A stretch of DNA of 64,000 nt from Bradyrhizobium sp. AS23.2 (GTDB lineage: Bacteria > Pseudomonadota > Alphaproteobacteria > Rhizobiales > Xanthobacteraceae): positions 44,105-108,104 of the forward strand of contig NZ_LGHM01000021.1 of the NCBI RefSeq assembly GCF_001908185.1, in the 5' to 3' direction. This document shows, one piece after another, positions 61,585 through 64,000 of this stretch. Below the pieces are notes generated by a model. That model was not told where the DNA came from, did not search any database, and saw nothing but the letters and a program-made list of their open reading frames with translations. Every line of letters begins with the position of its first letter. Positions within the stretch are counted from its first letter, which is position 1. The translations under genes and the position numbers were made by a program.

Positions 61585-61959
61585 TCACCGACAAACCAGC
61601 ACGGGGGTTTTCGCGTACGTCATCACCTTGTTTGTCACACTGCCGATGAGAAGCGTCGAAAGTCCGCTACGCCCATGCCAAGACATGACAATGAGATCGC
61701 AGCCTTTGTCCTCGGCCGCTGCGACGATGGCTTGATCGGGTGGCACGTTCTCCACCTGAATGGTCTCGCAGGGAACACCGGCCTCCTTGGCCTCATTTGC
61801 CGCGTGATCCAACACACTCGCAAAGTCCCCCGTCACGGCAAGAAGCGGCTCCACAACGTAGATGATGGATACCCTGGCTTCAACGGACTTCGCCAGCGCC
61901 AACCCACGCGCCACCGCCAGCTCCGAACCATCTGTCGGAATGAGAATATGCCGGTACAT
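61585..61959 (-). CDS. universal stress protein (UspA family)
   Basis: 124 aa, ATG 61959 with AGGTGAAG upstream. MYRHILIPTDGSELAVARGL, AVTGDFASVLDHAANEAKEA, DKGCDLIVMSWHGRSGLSTL, LIGSVTNKVMTYAKTPVLVC. The ATP-binding glycine motif (G-2x-G-9x-G-S/T: HGRSGLSTLLIGSVT) is present. About 20 residues shorter than usual. A cytoplasmic stress-response nucleotide-binding protein. Confidence 0.88.
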   Translation of the reverse strand: MYRHILIPTDGSELAVARGLALAKSVEARVSIIYVVEPLLAVTGDFASVLDHAANEAKEAGVPCETIQVENVPPDQAIVAAAEDKGCDLIVMSWHGRSGLSTLLIGSVTNKVMTYAKTPVLVCR

Positions 61960-62202
61960 GCTTCACCTCCCGATTGTCTGGACATATCAACGCCGTCGGA
62001 ACGTTAGGCTGGGCTCCCATGAGGGATGCAGTCTTGCGATAGATCAATATCGGCATGCGCGGCGCCGTTGGGCCTGCATGTAGGCCGGTGGGTCGCCAGG
62101 TTCTCAAAGATCAAGTTCTCAAAGATGCAGACCTCGTGCGGCAATCGCTTCAACGCGATTGCCCTCCCATCGGCCGATTTGAGAAACAAGGTAACGACAG
62201 CA

Positions 62203-63300
62203 TCAGCGTGATCGAGCAGTCCCGAGGGTCTCGAACAGCGTTTGTTGCCACCAATCGCTCTCGACTTGATTGAGGACAGCGAGATCGAGCATTGGCCGCA
62301 ACGCGCTGTTTTTGGGCAGCACGATCGCATAACTCTCGCTGCTGAAGCTGGTATCGACGACACGGACCGCACTCGAAAAGTCATTGCGAACCATCCAGGT
62401 CAGCAACGGCTTGTCATGGACGAAGGCATCTATCTTGCCGGCTTCCAACGCCGAGAGGCCGCTCTGGATGTCCGGAAATGTTTGAAAGGACAGCCGTTGA
62501 CGGCCGAGATATTCGGTCGTCGCGGAGTTCGCGACCGCGCCGACACGTACGGAGCGAAGATCGTTGAAGCCGTGAACGGCACCTTCGAGGCCTCTGCGCG
62601 TCAGCGTGGACGTGATACCGGCGGTGAATACGGCGATCGCAATCACGGATGCGATCATCCACCCCATTGCTACGATCCGGCCTGGAAGAGTTGCTGGCGC
62701 ATTATGCGCGGCCCCGGCCTGGGTCATCGCGATCGTCGACCACCAGAAGCTGGAGCCTAGTCCTTTCGCGCCTCCACCAAAGTGCTCCGTCTTGCGTCGC
62801 TCCAGCATCCATATGAGAAAGCCGACTGCCATTGCGAAGCCAAGCAACACGCTGACAGCCTGGAAGAACCCGAAGGAAAGAAGCGCGCGCCCGATCGAGA
62901 GCCACGGATTCTCATTGATCGGCACCGCAACCCCAAGCCCGGTATTGTAGAAGGGTTGAGTAAAGTCGACGCTGTGCGCACGCGCGGCAGTCACTGTCAC
63001 GGCGGCAACACCGGCATCGAACGTGCCGTTCGCAACGCCGTCCAGCAGGTCCGGGACGCTCTGGGTTTCCACCAGGCGGAAACGCAGATGCTCCCGATCC
63101 GCGATCTTTTTCCATAGCGTAATGCTGAGACCGCTCCAGCTCCCGTCCGGATGCTTCATTGCAAACGGCGGCGCCGCCTTGGTCGCCACCACCAATTCCC
63201 TGTCAGGGACCGCCGGCCCCTGGGCGTGGAGTTTAGTGAGGCCGAACGCAAGCATGGCCAGCGCCGCGAAGCATAGCAAGGCAGGGCGAAGCGGCAACAT
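62203..63300 (-). CDS. GluR0-like ligand-gated channel (SBP-TM-P-loop-TM-SBP) with altered filter
   Basis: 365 aa from ATG 63300, signal peptide [20 protein letters not shown]. Binding lobe 1 (residues 35-125: [60 protein letters not shown]). TM1 is 143-165, then a P-loop at 180-202 ([20 protein letters not shown]) and TM2 at 206-232 ([20 protein letters not shown]). The second lobe follows ([34 protein letters not shown]). This is prokaryotic glutamate-receptor architecture. The K+ filter TVGYG expected after MT is replaced by QAGAA (194-198). The end (GTARSR) differs by a frameshift from the duplicated copy at 56.5 kb. Confidence 0.82.
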   Translation of the reverse strand: MLPLRPALLCFAALAMLAFGLTKLHAQGPAVPDRELVVATKAAPPFAMKHPDGSWSGLSITLWKKIADREHLRFRLVETQSVPDLLDGVANGTFDAGVAAVTVTAARAHSVDFTQPFYNTGLGVAVPINENPWLSIGRALLSFGFFQAVSVLLGFAMAVGFLIWMLERRKTEHFGGGAKGLGSSFWWSTIAMTQAGAAHNAPATLPGRIVAMGWMIASVIAIAVFTAGITSTLTRRGLEGAVHGFNDLRSVRVGAVANSATTEYLGRQRLSFQTFPDIQSGLSALEAGKIDAFVHDKPLLTWMVRNDFSSAVRVVDTSFSSESYAIVLPKNSALRPMLDLAVLNQVESDWWQQTLFETLGTARSR

Positions 63301-63482
63301 CACCGGCCTGGATCGAGAGGCCGGATGTTGTCGGGTGGCCCAATCGACGGCCGTCCGACACGACACGTCTTCCTTCGGGCTCAGGCCATGGGAGACTAGC
63401 GGATCTTCATTGAATGAATTCACGACCGACCTCGAGGCATGCCCCCACTCCCAACCAAGCGCGACTATTTGGCAATTCCACG

Positions 63483-63742
63483 GTGACTTGGTGAAAGTCG
63501 GCGAGACCGTACGCATCTACTTCGGTGTCGGTGGTCCGAACTTCACCTCATCGTTCCATCTCATCGGAGAGATATTCGACAAGGTCTACTTTCTTGGCGG
63601 CACGGTCATCGCCGAGTTCAAGGTTGATTTCCCCGGCAACTATACCCTCCTCGATCATGCGATCGCGCGGGCTGAGCGCGGGCTCGTCGTCTACTGCACG
63701 TCGAAGGGCAGCCAAACACGGAAATTTTCGACGGCAAGGTAG
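63483..63742 (+). pseudogene. nirK: nirK (copper nitrite reductase) remnant
   Basis: Plus strand [20 protein letters not shown], then [20 protein letters not shown], then [20 protein letters not shown] and IARAERGL. These are the second cupredoxin domain of NirK, including the type-2 copper His (SSFHLIGE). The VSVPPGG segment that should lie between FLGG and TVIAEF is missing, and the last residues ([18 protein letters not shown]) are shifted. No N-terminal part exists upstream. Clearly non-functional. Confidence 0.82.
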
Positions 63743-63786
63743 AGCCCGGAATGGGGCATTGACGAGCGCTGCGCGCTCGAACTTGC

Positions 63787-63892
63787 CTAGAGCCATTTCC
63801 GTTCCGATGGAATCGGAACGGGGCTCTAGATTTTAGTTTTGACGCGTTTTCTTGACGCGAACCGGTATCCACTTCGCTCGAAAACGCTCTAG
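63787..63892. repeat. palindromic intergenic repeat of Rhizobiales type
   Basis: CTAGAGC at 63787 and GCTCTAG at 63823..63829 bound a hairpin containing CGTTCCGAT/ATCGGAACG. The rest (GACGCGTTTTCTTGACGCGA, ATCCACTTCGCTCGAAAACG) ends with another GCTCTAG at 63886..63892. This about 106-base unit is a familiar repeated element in Bradyrhizobium-like genomes. Confidence 0.7.
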
Positions 63893-64000
63893 GGTCTGTA
63901 CTCAATAAGGATTCCCAGGACTAAGGGATTGTGATTCAAGCTTTCCAGCACATGGAGGCTTGGATGGCAAAGCAGGCTTACTGGCTGAGCGATGCGGAAT
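63892..64000 (+). mobile_element. left end of an IS5-type insertion sequence
   Basis: GGGTCTGTACTCAATAAGGA starts directly at the end of the palindromic repeat and looks like an IS5-group terminal repeat. The transposase start follows 60-70 bases later. The element runs past the window edge, so its right end and target duplication cannot be checked. Confidence 0.6.
63964..64000 (+). CDS. IS5-type transposase, N-terminus only (cut by window edge)
   Basis: ATG 63964 (or in-frame ATG 63952) gives MAKQAYWLSDAE, the usual opening of IS5-group transposases (xxxYWLSDAEWARIEPLLP). Only 12 codons are inside the window. Confidence 0.6.
   Translation, partial: MAKQAYWLSDAE

Overview
The window is high-GC alphaproteobacterial chromosome, most like Bradyrhizobium or a close relative in the Nitrobacteraceae. 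Pointers to this are GcrA and HU, a PHB-type phasin, Tat-exported enzymes, many DUF-type small proteins, sigma-54 promoter elements beside nitrogen-scavenging genes, and the palindromic intergenic repeats typical of that group. No tRNA, rRNA or CRISPR array was found. All family calls are from reading the sequence; no database search was run.

Layout. 0-3.2 kb: small membrane, secreted and hypothetical proteins, a DUF3606 protein and a broken phytanoyl-CoA dioxygenase. 3.2-9.3 kb: an NRAMP metal transporter with no clear start codon, an enolase-superfamily enzyme, a c-type cytochrome plus SoxC-type sulfite/sulfane dehydrogenase pair (the Tat signal of soxC is out of frame with the enzyme), and an arginase. 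9.3-14.3 kb: a decayed stretch with 3' remnants of an EAL-domain gene and a TpsB transporter meeting head to head, a frameshifted alpha/beta hydrolase, a small cytochrome c and a phasin. 14.3-16.6 kb: a compact phage-derived regulatory module (a helical hypothetical protein, GcrA, an S24 repressor with matching operators, and an 88-aa protein behind a 5'-UTR hairpin). 16.6-22.7 kb: quinone oxidoreductase, a zinc ribbon, a MoxR ATPase with a CoxE-type VWA protein, and an orphan 457-aa protein.

22.8-44.3 kb is the functional core: a purine, ureide and biuret nitrogen-scavenging region. It holds an allantoate amidohydrolase-like enzyme; an operon of BMP-type binding protein, two permeases, biuret amidohydrolase, ABC ATPase and a nucleoside/guanine-type deaminase; a Tsx-like outer-membrane channel; a second ABC system (ATPase, two permeases, BMP protein with a 1-bp frameshift); an 8-oxoguanine deaminase-type amidohydrolase; a two-gene xanthine dehydrogenase-family enzyme with fused Fe-S and Mo domains; a fused OHCU decarboxylase/HIU hydrolase; a PuuE-type allantoinase; and a DUF3830 protein. 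Sigma-54-type -24/-12 elements lie before the first ABC operon and the dehydrogenase, with weaker candidates before three other units. This suggests nitrogen control of a route from outer-membrane uptake through purine oxidation to allantoate and ammonia. A urate oxidase is not in the window.

44.4-54.7 kb: a ClC-type channel, a class II aldolase, a second double-remnant junction (MarC/YciF), an Hsp20-Lon heat-shock pair, HU, a thiolase and a Tat-exported GH1 beta-glucosidase. 54.8-64 kb is accessory in character: a degenerate IS5-type transposase, small orphan proteins, a CsoR/RcnR-type metal sensor behind three tandem operators, a copper operon (DUF2946, outer-membrane protein, CopC, CopD), a winged-helix regulator, a universal stress protein, a GluR0-like ligand-gated channel whose K+ filter is replaced, a duplicated fragment of that gene's 3' end, a nirK remnant, a palindromic repeat, and an IS transposase running off the right edge.

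Several genes are interrupted by single small indels (PhyH, soxC, alpha/beta hydrolase, second BMP protein). They are real pseudogenes or sequence errors; read data would decide.
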